Shown piece after piece: positions 1-8,066 of a DNA stretch of 64,000 nucleotides. Within the stretch, counting starts at the first letter, position 1, and every line of letters starts with the position of its first letter. Under the pieces are notes generated by a model. That model ran no database searches, was not told the origin of the DNA, and saw nothing but the letters and a program-made list of their open reading frames with translations. A program made the position numbers and the translations under genes. The DNA is from Herbaspirillum aquaticum (GTDB lineage: Bacteria > Pseudomonadota > Gammaproteobacteria > Burkholderiales > Burkholderiaceae_D): the NCBI RefSeq assembly GCF_002213425.1, contig NZ_NJGV01000001.1:62001-126000 (forward strand), given 5' to 3'.

Positions 1-19
1 AACTTTGAAAGGAAATACC

Positions 20-454
20 ATGCCTTCGAACAAGATTGAAAAAGCCCTGTACACCGCTACCGCTACCGCCACTGGCGGCCGTGAAGGTTCGGCCAAGTCC
101 TCCGACGGCGTGCTGGACGTCAAGCTGTCGACCCCCAAGGAACTGGGCGGCGCCGGTGGTAACGGCACCAACCCGGAACAGCTGTTCGCCGCCGGTTACT
201 CGGCTTGCTTCCTGGGCGCGCTGAAGTTCGTCGCCGGCCAGGCCAAGGTGGCCCTGCCTGCGGATGCCAGCATCACCGGCAAGGTCGGTATCGGCCAGAT
301 TCCGGGCGGTTTCGGCATCGAAGCCGAACTGAACATCTCGCTGCCGGGCATCGACCAGGCCGTGGCGCAAGATCTGGTGAACAAGGCTCACCAAGTGTGC
401 CCGTACTCCAACGCCACCCGTGACAACATCAACGTCACCCTGAACCTGGTGTAA
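20..454 (+). CDS. ohr: Organic hydroperoxide resistance protein Ohr (OsmC family)
   Basis: A 144-residue OsmC/Ohr-fold thiol peroxidase that reduces organic hydroperoxides in the cytosol using a reactive cysteine pair. Both cysteines are visible: Cys63 in the SACFLGA segment and Cys127 in [13 protein letters not shown]. The spacing and the [10 protein letters not shown] motif before the first Cys are typical of Ohr rather than OsmC. The ATG at 20 follows an AAAGGA ribosome site; an upstream in-frame TTG at 5 would place that site inside the gene and is unlikely. No OhrR repressor gene is present in the window, though the left edge is cut only 19 bases upstream. A clear hairpin terminator follows the stop. 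Confidence 0.95.
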   Translation: MPSNKIEKALYTATATATGGREGSAKSSDGVLDVKLSTPKELGGAGGNGTNPEQLFAAGYSACFLGALKFVAGQAKVALPADASITGKVGIGQIPGGFGIEAELNISLPGIDQAVAQDLVNKAHQVCPYSNATRDNINVTLNLV

Positions 455-498
455 TGGCTGGGTTCGGCTTCCTGCCTGATCCGGGCGGGAAGGCGTAA

Positions 499-536
499 AA
501 AATCGCCGCTGCGACTTCTGTCCCAGCGGCGATTTT
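499..536. terminator. Bidirectional terminator between ohr and the SMP-30 gene
   Basis: Perfect 13-bp inverted repeat: AAAATCGCCGCTG at 499-511 and its reverse complement at 524-536, with a 12-nt loop. A-tract on the left and T-tract on the right let it serve both ohr (plus strand) and the convergent lactonase gene (minus strand, ending at 556). Confidence 0.85.
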
Positions 537-555
537 CATGGGCGATCAGGAAAGA

Positions 556-1626
556 TCAGACCGCGCCGCGTGTCTCTACATACAGCGCATAGAGAGAGTG
601 GCTGCTCGCCATGAACAGACGATTTTTCTTGGTGCCGCCAAAGACCAGGTTGGGGCAGCGCTCTGGAAGATGGATGTGGGCGATGGCTTTGCCTTGCGGG
701 TTGAATACGCGCACACCGTCGAGTTCTTCAGCCTTGGCGTCCAGTGCGCCGTTGCTGCCCCAACCGCACCACAGGTTGCCATCCACGTCGATCTTGAAAC
801 CATCGATCCCGCCAGGGCCGTTGGCATCGATCACCAGGCGGCGGTTGCCGATGCGGGTGCCGTCACTGCTCATGTCGTAGGCCCAGATGACGCGGCTGGG
901 CGTGGCGCGCGATTCGTTGATGTAGAGGATCTTTTCATCCGGAGAAAACGCCAGGCCGTTGGGGCCGGCGAGCTGGTCCGTGATCAGCGAGACCTTGCCA
1001 CTGCGGCCGTCGATGCGATAGACCGAGTGCGGCAATTCGGATACCTGCTTGTCGCCCTCCCATTCCCCGGCGATGCCGAAGGGCGGATCGCTGAACCAAA
1101 TCGAGCCATCGGATTTGCAGATGATGTCGTTGGGCGAGTTGAAACGCTTGCCATTGTAGTTGTCGGCCAACACCGTGATGCTGCCGTCGTATTCAGTGCG
1201 GGTCACGCGACGGGTGAGGTGTTCGCAGGCCAGCAGGCGCCCCTGGCGGTCACGCGCCAGGCCGTTGCTGTTGTTGGACGGCTGTCGGAATACCGAGGTC
1301 GTGCCAGTGGTTTCATCCCATCGCATGATGCGGTTGTTGGGAATGTCGGAAAAGAGCAGGTAGCGTCCGTCGCCAAACCAGACCGGCCCCTCGACCCAGC
1401 GAAAACCGGTGGCCAGCCGTTCCACACTGGAACTGAACAGGCGGTACTTGAGGAAGCTCTTGTCGAGTACCTCCACGCTGGGATCCGGATAGCGCTGGCT
1501 GGGAATGAACTCGCCATTCTGGGCGCGGGCGCTGATGGCGGTGGCTGCCAAGCCAAGCCCGGCCATCAAGGTTGTACGACGAGTTGGGCTAAAATTGGCT
1601 GAAGTGTTCTTGTTGTGCTGCGACAT
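556..1626 (-). CDS. SMP-30/gluconolactonase-family protein, Tat-exported
   Basis: A 356-residue six-bladed beta-propeller of the SMP-30/gluconolactonase/LRE family, probably a periplasmic metal-dependent lactonase; the substrate cannot be read from sequence. Typical metal-site segments are seen: WVEGPVWF (Glu), NSPNDI (Asn) and GGIDGFKIDVDGNLW (Asp). The N-terminus carries a twin-arginine signal (SPTRRTTLMAGLGLAATAISARA region, about residues 13-35), so the protein should be exported folded. I chose the ATG at 1626 because a GGAGA ribosome site lies just upstream; in-frame ATGs at 1638 and 1659 would only lengthen the region before the signal. It stands alone, convergent with ohr. Confidence 0.85.
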   Translation of the reverse strand: MSQHNKNTSANFSPTRRTTLMAGLGLAATAISARAQNGEFIPSQRYPDPSVEVLDKSFLKYRLFSSSVERLATGFRWVEGPVWFGDGRYLLFSDIPNNRIMRWDETTGTTSVFRQPSNNSNGLARDRQGRLLACEHLTRRVTRTEYDGSITVLADNYNGKRFNSPNDIICKSDGSIWFSDPPFGIAGEWEGDKQVSELPHSVYRIDGRSGKVSLITDQLAGPNGLAFSPDEKILYINESRATPSRVIWAYDMSSDGTRIGNRRLVIDANGPGGIDGFKIDVDGNLWCGWGSNGALDAKAEELDGVRVFNPQGKAIAHIHLPERCPNLVFGGTKKNRLFMASSHSLYALYVETRGAV

Positions 1627-1912
1627 CGAAGTCTCCATGGTCAGGGATGGTCGTTCCACGTCAACGCGACGAGGGCGATCCAGAAAGCCTAATGGCGGGG
1701 AATCGAGGAAGACAGCGTCGCCCGGGGCGGGCTGCTGGCGCTGGTGGACATCTTCCCTGGCGCGGACCTGTCAGTGCGATAGTCCGTTCTTGTGGTAAGA
1801 CATCGTACATCATGAATTGCCATTTGACAATCCGACCGCCGCATTGACAAAGGAGGGCCCGCGGCAGCGCGAGCGCGACCGCGACGGGCGCGACAGCCAG
1901 GCGGGGACTGAC

Positions 1913-2434
1913 TCAGGCCTGCCCAGCCGGCTGTCTCACCACCTGTTGCAGCAAGGTACGGGCGACGCAGCGATGGAAGGGCATGATCGCCGCCAGGTAG
2001 GCCTTGCCCAGCAGGCGTTTGGTGCGCACCACGGTAGTCACGGTGAGCCACTGGTCGTCGTCTGCCGACTGGCCGGTGGCGGCCGGCGACTTTTCGACGC
2101 ACAGCCGGAAATCTAGGTGACGGTCATCCATTCCCATCACGACCCTGGCCGGCTCGGCCAGCAGTAGGGGAAACCCGGCCGGCCCGCCGCCATGGTCGCC
2201 GGCCTGCTTGAGGCCCAGCGGTGCCATCAGGCGATCGCGCAAACGGATCAACGCACTGACCCAGGCCGGCTGGGTTGCCATCATGCGGGCCGCGATCTCG
2301 GTGGTATTCAGTTTGGCCAGTTGCGGTGTGAGGCGGATGCGGTAACTGTCGGCGAAACCGGCTCCCGGCAGCAAGGCCCAGTGGCGCGGCGCGGGCGCGA
2401 CTTCTTCGGTGTGCGAGACAAGCGAGGCAGGCAT
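1913..2434 (-). CDS. DUF2867 domain-containing protein
   Basis: A 173-residue protein resembling the DUF2867 family, often annotated as uncharacterised: family-like segments are ADSYRIRL, the ARMMATQPAWVSALIRLRDRL stretch (about residues 48-70), VVMGMDDRHLDFRLCV and LTVTTVVRTKRLLGKAYLAAIMPFHR near the C-terminus. No signal peptide or membrane segment is visible. A GGAG ribosome site precedes the ATG at 2434. It lies just downstream of the cyd operon on the same strand but behind a strong hairpin terminator, so it is either expressed by read-through or from a promoter I cannot see. The family has no established reaction and I assign none. Confidence 0.7.
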   Translation of the reverse strand: MPASLVSHTEEVAPAPRHWALLPGAGFADSYRIRLTPQLAKLNTTEIAARMMATQPAWVSALIRLRDRLMAPLGLKQAGDHGGGPAGFPLLLAEPARVVMGMDDRHLDFRLCVEKSPAATGQSADDDQWLTVTTVVRTKRLLGKAYLAAIMPFHRCVARTLLQQVVRQPAGQA

Positions 2435-2454
2435 GATGGTCTCCAGACAAGTTG

Positions 2455-2484
2455 AAAAAAAAAGCCGGCAGCAGCGCTGCCGGC
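2455..2484 (-). terminator. Rho-independent terminator of the cyd operon
   Basis: On the minus strand GCCGGCAG (2484-2477), a 5-nt loop and CTGCCGGC (2471-2464) form a perfect 8-bp GC stem followed by nine T residues. It lies 40 bases after the cydX stop and only about 20 bases before the DUF2867 start codon, so it should separate the two or act as an attenuator. Confidence 0.9.
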
Positions 2485-2523
2485 CTTGCTCACGCGGTCA
2501 CGCGATCACGCGATCCCTTGAGC

Positions 2524-2694
2524 TCACCTGCCGTTGCGCCGCTGTTTTTCCGCCGCACGGGCGCTGGCAAAGCGCTCATGGGTTTCCTCGGCCTTGCGAC
2601 GGCCGAAGGCATAGTTGGCTTCCAGCCACATGACGTTGATGATGCCGAAGGCCAGGGCCAGTCCGATGCCGAGTATCCAAGCGAAATACCACAT
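2524..2694 (-). CDS. cydX: Cytochrome bd oxidase small subunit CydX
   Basis: A 56-residue ORF (start MWYFAWILGIGLALAFGIIN) matching the CydX/YbgT family. CydX is a single-span inner-membrane peptide that stabilises the haem b595/d site of cytochrome bd. The segment MWYFAWILG is the family hallmark, and the helix (residues 2-22) is followed by a charged cytoplasmic tail rich in Arg, Glu and Lys, somewhat longer than the 37-residue E. coli protein. A GAGGAG ribosome site precedes the ATG at 2694. It is the last gene of the operon, 36 bp after cydB, directly before the terminator. Confidence 0.92.
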   Translation of the reverse strand: MWYFAWILGIGLALAFGIINVMWLEANYAFGRRKAEETHERFASARAAEKQRRNGR

Positions 2695-2730
2695 GATGTT
2701 CTCCTCGTTGCAGTTTGCGATTGCGCGTAA

Positions 2731-3870
2731 TCAATACGCCGTGTGTTCGTTCTCGTGGATGTCGCGGGCGGTCACCTTGCCCTTGACCACGCGATAGACC
2801 CAGCCGGTATAGACGATGATGAGCGGCAGGAAGATCAGCACCATCCAGAACATCAGGCCCAGGGTCTTGTGGCTGGAGACCGAATCCCACAGGGTCAGGC
2901 TGCTCTTGGCGTCCAGCGAAGAGGGCATGACGAAGGGGAAGAGCGACATGCCGGCGGTGAGGATGATGCCCGTCACCGACAGCCCGCTGGCGATGAAGGC
3001 CAGGCGTGCACTGCGCACCAGCGCCAGCAAGGCCGCCAGCACCGCACCGGCCACGCCCAATGCCGGGAACAGCTTGGTCACGGGCCACTTGGCGTAGTTG
3101 TCGAACCAGGCGCCCGCGACCACTTCCACGGTCTTGGCCAGGGGGGTGAAGGCGCTGTTGGCATCCGGCATGGAGGTGATGCGATAACCCGGCATCTGGG
3201 CCACCCAGAAGCCGCCGGCGACGAACAGCAGCACCGTCACCAGGGCAGCGCCGATGATGGTCTTGCGCGAACGTTCCGCCACGGCAGCGTCGGTCTTGAC
3301 GAAGGCGAAGGCGGCACCGTGCATCAGCAGCATGGCCACCGACAGCAGGCCGGCCAGCAGGCCGAAGGGATTCAACAGCGCAAAGAAGCTGCCGGTGTAT
3401 TCCACGCGCATGGTGTCGTCATAGTGGAAGGGCACGCCCAAGAGCAGGTTGCCGAAGGCCACGCCGCAGATCAGGGGCGGCACGAAACCACCGATGAACA
3501 GACCCCAGTCCCAGGCATTGCGCCAGCGTGGATCGGCCACCTTGCTGCGGTAGTCGAAGCCCACCGGACGGAAGAACAGCGAGAACAGCAACACCATCAG
3601 GGCAATGTAGAAGCCCGAGAAGGCGGTGGCATACACCAGCGGCCAGGCCGCGAAGGTGGCGCCGCCGGCGGTGATGAACCAGGTCTGGTTGCCTTCCCAG
3701 GTGGGGCCGATGGAGTTGATCAGGATGCGGCGCTCGGTGTCGTTCTTGCCGGCGAAGGGCAGCATCATGCCCACGCCGAAGTCGAAGCCGTCGGTGAGCG
3801 CAAAGCCGATGATGAGTACGCCCACGAAGGCCCACCAGATCAGCTTGAGTGTTTCGTAATCGAAGATCAT
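2731..3870 (-). CDS. cydB: Cytochrome bd ubiquinol oxidase subunit II
   Basis: A 379-residue CydB, close to the E. coli length. It is the polytopic partner of CydA in the bd-type quinol:O2 oxidoreductase, a non-proton-pumping, high-affinity terminal oxidase of the inner membrane. The start [30 protein letters not shown] is the family N-terminus, with the [14 protein letters not shown] motif, and [19 protein letters not shown] is the conserved second-helix region. Eight to nine hydrophobic helices are apparent. The gene sits 27 bp after cydA with cydX downstream. Confidence 0.97.
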   Translation of the reverse strand: MIFDYETLKLIWWAFVGVLIIGFALTDGFDFGVGMMLPFAGKNDTERRILINSIGPTWEGNQTWFITAGGATFAAWPLVYATAFSGFYIALMVLLFSLFFRPVGFDYRSKVADPRWRNAWDWGLFIGGFVPPLICGVAFGNLLLGVPFHYDDTMRVEYTGSFFALLNPFGLLAGLLSVAMLLMHGAAFAFVKTDAAVAERSRKTIIGAALVTVLLFVAGGFWVAQMPGYRITSMPDANSAFTPLAKTVEVVAGAWFDNYAKWPVTKLFPALGVAGAVLAALLALVRSARLAFIASGLSVTGIILTAGMSLFPFVMPSSLDAKSSLTLWDSVSSHKTLGLMFWMVLIFLPLIIVYTGWVYRVVKGKVTARDIHENEHTAY

Positions 3871-3897
3871 TCTGCTTTCCTCATTTCTTCTGGTGGC

Positions 3898-5520
3898 TTA
3901 GTGGCTGCCTGCATTGGCCGACGGATTCAGGGGTGGCGGCAGGACATCGCCGGGACCGTTGTCCTTGCCCTTGGTTTCCCAGTAGTACTGGCCGGTATGC
4001 AGGCTGCTGGGCCCCAGGCGGGCGTACTTGACCATCAGGATCATCTCCACCACCAGCAGGAAGGTATAGAACAGGATGAACCCGGCCAGGCTGAAGTAGA
4101 GGCTGCCCGGCTGCAGCGAGGAGGCCGACAGGTGGGTCGGCAGGATGCCGGCAATGGTCCAGGGCTGGCGGCCGTATTCGGCCACGATCCAGCCGAGTTC
4201 GGCGGCGATCCACGGCAGCGGGATCGAGATCACGGCCAGGCGCAGCAGCCAGCGTTGCGGGGCCAGCTGCTTCTTGGCGAGGAACCAGAACGATGCCGAG
4301 AAGATGAACAGGAACAGGAAGCCCAGCGCCACCATGCCACGGAAGGACCAGAACAGCGGTGCGACCTTGGGGATGGTGTCGTTCACAGCCAGGCTGATCT
4401 GCTCGGGCGTCGCATCGACCACGTTGTTGGTGTACTTCTTCAATAGCAGACCGTAGCCCAGGTCCTTCTTGAGCTTGTCGAACTCGGCGCGCGCTTCGGG
4501 CGACTTGTCGCCGGACTTCAGCCGGGTCAGCGCGGCATAAGCCAGCATGCCGTTGCGGATGCGGACTTCATGCTCCTTCTTCAGGTCCTTGATGCCCAGC
4601 ACCTGGGTGTCGGCCGAACGGGTGGCGATCAGGCCCAGCACATAGGGAATCTTGACCGCGTAGTCGGTGCGCTCTTCCTTGTCATTGGGCAGGCCGAACA
4701 GGGTCAGGCCGGCCGGGGCAGGGTGGGTGTCCCACTCGGCTTCGATGGCGGCCAGCTTGACCTTGTTGACTTCACCGGCGGTATAGCCCGATTCGTCGCC
4801 CAGCACGATCACCGACAAGGTCGCGGCCAGGCCGAAACCGGCCGCCACCGCGAAGGAGCGCAGCGCGAAGGCGGTATCACGTGCCTTCAGCAGGTACCAG
4901 GCGGAGACGCCCAGCACGAACATGGAGGCCGTCACGTAACCTGCCGCCACGGTGTGCACGAACTTGACTTGCGCCACCGGATTGAAGATCACGTCGGTCA
5001 TGCTGACCAGTTCCATGCGCATGGTCTCGAAGTTGAATTCGGCGCCCACCGGATTGTTCATCCAGCCATTGGCAATCAGGATCCACAGCGCCGACAGGTT
5101 CGAGCCCAGCGCCACCAGCACGGTGACCACCAGGTGCTGCTTGCGCGAGAGCTTGTCCCAGCCGAAGAAGAACAGGCCGACGAAGGTCGATTCCATGAAG
5201 AAGGCCATCAGCCCTTCGATGGCCAGGGGCGTACCGAAGATGTCGCCCACGTAGTGCGAGTAATAGGACCAGTTGGTACCGAACTGGAATTCCAAGGTGA
5301 TGCCGGTGGCCACGCCCATGGCGAAGTTGATGCCGAAGAGCTTGCCCCAGAAGCGGGTCATGTCCTTGTAGATCTGGTTGCCGGTCATGACATAGACCGA
5401 CTCCATGATGACCAGGATCCAGGACAGGCCTAGCGTGAGGGGGACGAACAGGAAGTGATAGAGCGCCGTGACGGCAAACTGCAGCCGTGACAGCGAGACG
5501 ACTTCATCGATGGGAACCAT
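3898..5520 (-). CDS. cydA: Cytochrome bd ubiquinol oxidase subunit I
   Basis: A 540-residue CydA, the catalytic haem subunit. Visible markers: the haem ligand His22 in ALYHFLFVP; the VHTVAAGYVTASMF helix bearing the second His; the Q-loop segment KLAAIEAEWDT with the quinol-binding Lys and Glu; and the GRQPWT motif near residue 450. GRQPWT and a long Q-loop of the E. coli type point to a true cytochrome bd-I-like enzyme rather than a cyanide-insensitive CioA. About nine transmembrane helices are seen. It lies between cydP and cydB in a tight operon. Confidence 0.97.
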   Translation of the reverse strand: MVPIDEVVSLSRLQFAVTALYHFLFVPLTLGLSWILVIMESVYVMTGNQIYKDMTRFWGKLFGINFAMGVATGITLEFQFGTNWSYYSHYVGDIFGTPLAIEGLMAFFMESTFVGLFFFGWDKLSRKQHLVVTVLVALGSNLSALWILIANGWMNNPVGAEFNFETMRMELVSMTDVIFNPVAQVKFVHTVAAGYVTASMFVLGVSAWYLLKARDTAFALRSFAVAAGFGLAATLSVIVLGDESGYTAGEVNKVKLAAIEAEWDTHPAPAGLTLFGLPNDKEERTDYAVKIPYVLGLIATRSADTQVLGIKDLKKEHEVRIRNGMLAYAALTRLKSGDKSPEARAEFDKLKKDLGYGLLLKKYTNNVVDATPEQISLAVNDTIPKVAPLFWSFRGMVALGFLFLFIFSASFWFLAKKQLAPQRWLLRLAVISIPLPWIAAELGWIVAEYGRQPWTIAGILPTHLSASSLQPGSLYFSLAGFILFYTFLLVVEMILMVKYARLGPSSLHTGQYYWETKGKDNGPGDVLPPPLNPSANAGSH

Positions 5521-5526
5521 GTTGTG

Positions 5527-5802
5527 TTACTCCGTTTGTTGTGTGGCGGACAGGTCTTGGTGTTGATATGGCTGTTGTGCGGTGGCCGCCGGAGGTGTGG
5601 CGGAGGACAGCATGCGCTGCTCCACCCGCTGTACCGGCATCTGCATGTGCTTGGCTTCGGGATGGGCGAAGAAGGTCTTGGCCAGTACCGTGATGAGGGC
5701 GATCTTGACCACCAGCAGCAGGGTGATTTCCACCCCCAGCGGCAGCTGGGTCAGGCGTGGCCAGCGCCACGGGCGTTTGCGCAGGAATGATGCGGCTTGC
5801 AT
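5527..5802 (-). CDS. cydP: CydP-type putative small subunit of cytochrome bd oxidase
   Basis: A 91-residue protein with one hydrophobic span (about residues 22-45) after a basic N-terminus, and a polar Gln-rich C-terminus. Position (6 bp before cydA, directly after the regulator gene), single span and size fit the CydP family, proposed small subunits found at the head of proteobacterial cyd operons. Function in assembly or stability is an inference from this context; no catalytic residue is expected. The assignment is by context and general likeness. Confidence 0.75.
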   Translation of the reverse strand: MQAASFLRKRPWRWPRLTQLPLGVEITLLLVVKIALITVLAKTFFAHPEAKHMQMPVQRVEQRMLSSATPPAATAQQPYQHQDLSATQQTE

Positions 5803-5807
5803 GCGGA

Positions 5808-6380
5808 TTACTCCTTTTCGTTGCTGCTGCCGCCGACGCGGAACTTGTCGCGCACGTCCAGCAGCTTCTTGACCTTGGAACCCATCTTCATCAGCGACAC
5901 CAGCGTCTCCGGTGAAAGACGCTGCACATCGTCGAACCAGGAACTGGAAAGTTCGATCAGTTCATACATCTCGCGCATGCGCTTTTGCACTTCCTTGTCG
6001 TCCTTGCTGCCAGGTGCTTCCAGCAGGGCGTCGCGCAGCATGGAGAGGGTCGGCTCGATCTCGCGTCGGCGGCGTTCTTCCAGCAGTACCTTGAAGATGT
6101 CCCAGATGTCGCCGGGCGGTTCGAAATATTCACGACGATCACCCGGTTTGTGCAGCAGCTTCACCAGACGCCAGGACTGCAATTCCTTGAGGCCCATGCT
6201 CACGTTGGAGCGCGAAAAACTGAGGTACTCGGCAATCTCGTCGGCATTGAGCGCGCGCCCGCAGATATAGAGCAGCGCATAGATCTGGCCCACGGTGCGA
6301 TTGATGCCCCAGCGGCTGCCCATCTCGCCGAAATGGCTGATGAAACGCTGCATGAGCGGGCTGAGTACGTTGTTTTCCAT
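5808..6380 (-). CDS. GbsR/MarR-family transcriptional regulator of the cyd operon
   Basis: A 190-residue winged-helix protein of the GbsR/MarR type. The segment VGQIYALLYICGRALNADEIAEYLSFSRSNVSMGLKELQSWRLV (about residues 30-72) is the helix-turn-helix core, followed by a wing and a long helical C-terminus. It is the first gene of the leftward operon, 5 bp upstream of cydP, so it probably controls bd oxidase in response to an unknown signal. A perfect 24-bp palindrome lies 14 bp before the ATG and is the obvious candidate operator, implying autoregulation. The ribosome site is weak (GAAAG). Ligand unknown. Confidence 0.82.
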   Translation of the reverse strand: MENNVLSPLMQRFISHFGEMGSRWGINRTVGQIYALLYICGRALNADEIAEYLSFSRSNVSMGLKELQSWRLVKLLHKPGDRREYFEPPGDIWDIFKVLLEERRRREIEPTLSMLRDALLEAPGSKDDKEVQKRMREMYELIELSSSWFDDVQRLSPETLVSLMKMGSKVKKLLDVRDKFRVGGSSNEKE

Positions 6381-6394
6381 GTCGAAGACTTTCG

Positions 6395-6418
6395 AAATTT
6401 CAGTAATTACTGAAATTT
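6395..6418. promoter_or_regulatory. 24-bp perfect palindrome upstream of the cyd operon regulator
   Basis: AAATTTCAGTAA (6395-6406) is followed immediately by its exact reverse complement (6407-6418). It is AT-rich in a GC-rich region and lies 14 bp before the regulator start. Likely an operator for the GbsR/MarR-type protein; binding is inferred from position and symmetry only. Confidence 0.65.
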
Positions 6419-6465
6419 AAAACAATTGCTTGACCCATCGCAATGTCACGCACCTGTGTATTTGC

Positions 6466-6480
6466 TGATAACAGTTATCA
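6466..6480. promoter_or_regulatory. Inverted repeat TGATAAC-A-GTTATCA
   Basis: A 15-bp perfect inverted repeat with one central base, about 50 bp upstream of the 24-bp palindrome in the same cyd promoter region. A second operator for a dimeric regulator is possible; the protein is unknown. Confidence 0.35.
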
Positions 6481-6707
6481 CGGATGAGAATGACGCGCGC
6501 CCGGCGCGGATGCGCGGGCGAGGGCCGTCGGCAGGCTCAGGGGCTGGCAGGGGTGAAGGCGCTTATTAACGTCTCTTCATGACGACATCGCGTCTTGTGG
6601 ACTTCCCGGTTCCACAAGGACGCAGCCCTGTTCAGCATCGTGTTGCGCTGCATGAATGTATTTTCACGCTTTCCTACAAAGCCAGAAGGATTTGGCTGAT
6701 AGAAAAC

Positions 6708-6721
6708 CTGATGCGGATCAA
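6708..6721. promoter_or_regulatory. FNR/Anr-like box
   Basis: Read on the minus strand it is TTGATCCGCATCAG, matching the FNR/Anr consensus TTGAT-N4-ATCAA at 9 of 10 defined positions. It lies in the 522-bp gap between the leftward cyd operon (starting at 6380) and the rightward permease gene (6909), and oxygen control of bd oxidase would make sense. It is 330 bp from the regulator ATG, so a long leader or action on the rightward gene is also possible. Apart from this box and the two inverted repeats I see nothing gene-like in 6381-6902. Confidence 0.45.
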
Positions 6722-6908
6722 ATAAGGTGCAGTTGCAGCTCAGCCGTAGCGCGACAAAGTGCCGAAAACGACATTTTTGCCACTCTGCTGATGAAGTGCT
6801 GGGTGCAAGCGTCTGCCGGTTCCTTCATCCCGGTAGCGAGGGGCTGGCGGGCAGGGGTTGCCCGTGGCGCGCGCGCACGGCGTCCTCTTTTTCCAAGGGT
6901 GAATGTTT

Positions 6909-8066
6909 ATGCTGGGTTTCGATTTCCGCGTGGCCAGGATCGTCTGGACCGTCTTCCTGGTGGCCTTGCTGCTCTATGTCACCTATACCATTTCGGCCAC
7001 CGTGCTGGTGCTGGTGTTTGCCGTCTTCTTCAGTTACCTGGTCTATCCGCTGGTGGAGCAGGTCGAGCGCGTGCGCCCGGCCAAGGTGCCGCGGGCGGTC
7101 TCCATTGCGGTGGTGTTCGTGCTGGCCATCGGCATCGTGGCAGCGGTGGCGACCATCTTCGGCGCGCGCATCCAGGAGGAAGCCGTGCGCCTGTCCGAGC
7201 AACTGCCGGCGCTGCTGCGCTCCAATGATGCGGTTTCCAAGATTCCGCTGCCGGGCTTCGCCGAACCGCTGCGCGCCCGTATCCTGGGCTTCATCCGCGA
7301 CCAGCTCGCCAACGGCACTGACCAGGCCATGCCGCTGGCCAAGCAGTTCGGCGTGGGGGTGATGCATGCGGCCAGCAACCTCATCTACCTGGTGCTGGTG
7401 CCGGTGATCAGTTTCCTGCTCATCAAGGAAGCGCCGGCCATGCGCGATGAAATCCTCTCCTGGATGAACCGTTCCAACCGCAAGCTGTGGGATGGCATCA
7501 TCAAGGATCTCGACGTGCTGCTCTCGCGCTATGTGCGCGCGCTGCTGTTCCTCTCCATTGCCACCTTCGTCGCCTACAGCATCGCCTTCTCGCTCATGGG
7601 CGTGCCCTACGCCATGCTGCTGGCGGGCCTGGCGGCGGTGCTGGAATTCATTCCCTTTGCCGGTCCGCTGGCCGCCAGCGCGGCCGCCTTGGTGGTGGCC
7701 GGTTTCAGCGGCTATGACCACCTGCTGTGGCTGGTGGGCTTCATCGTGGCCTATCGGGTGTTCCAGGATTACGTACTGAATCCTTACCTGATGAGCGAGG
7801 GCGTGGAAGTGAGCCCGCTGATGGTGATCCTGGGCCTGCTGGCTGGCGACCAGCTGGGCGGGGTGGCGGGCATCTTCCTGTCGGTACCGGTGATGGCCGC
7901 CTTGAAGATCATCTTCACGCGCGCCTCGGCAGCCCAGAAGGCAAGACGTGCGGCCGAAGCCCGCGAGGCAGAACTGGCGGCCCAGGCTGCGCAGGAGGCC
8001 GTCAGTGCGGCGCAAGCGCCGGTCCCTGCACCGGCAGCGTTGCCGCCGACGGGAAGAACAGGCTGA
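6909..8066 (+). CDS. AI-2E family transporter (UPF0118 / PerM-TqsA superfamily)
   Basis: A polytopic membrane protein of about 385 residues. Hydrophobic helices near the N-terminus are followed by an amphipathic central part and a C-terminal helix cluster (YAMLLAGLAAVLEFIPFAGPLAASAAALVV) with the family's FIP-G-P motif, ending in an Ala-rich polar tail. Members export autoinducer-2 or act as Na+/H+ antiporters or permeases, and the substrate cannot be predicted. Two in-frame ATGs (6903, 6909) follow AAGGG; the second has better spacing. The last 65 bases overlap the end of the convergent sensor-kinase gene. Confidence 0.85.
   Translation: MLGFDFRVARIVWTVFLVALLLYVTYTISATVLVLVFAVFFSYLVYPLVEQVERVRPAKVPRAVSIAVVFVLAIGIVAAVATIFGARIQEEAVRLSEQLPALLRSNDAVSKIPLPGFAEPLRARILGFIRDQLANGTDQAMPLAKQFGVGVMHAASNLIYLVLVPVISFLLIKEAPAMRDEILSWMNRSNRKLWDGIIKDLDVLLSRYVRALLFLSIATFVAYSIAFSLMGVPYAMLLAGLAAVLEFIPFAGPLAASAAALVVAGFSGYDHLLWLVGFIVAYRVFQDYVLNPYLMSEGVEVSPLMVILGLLAGDQLGGVAGIFLSVPVMAALKIIFTRASAAQKARRAAEAREAELAAQAAQEAVSAAQAPVPAPAALPPTGRTG

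Noticed and set aside
2743-4446. 567-codon open frame on the plus strand opposite cydB/cydA
   Set aside because: His/Gln/Glu-rich composition with no domain, antisense to two certain genes; an artefact of GC-rich codon use. Other long antisense frames (for example 30102-32666, 42024-44432) were rejected for the same reason.
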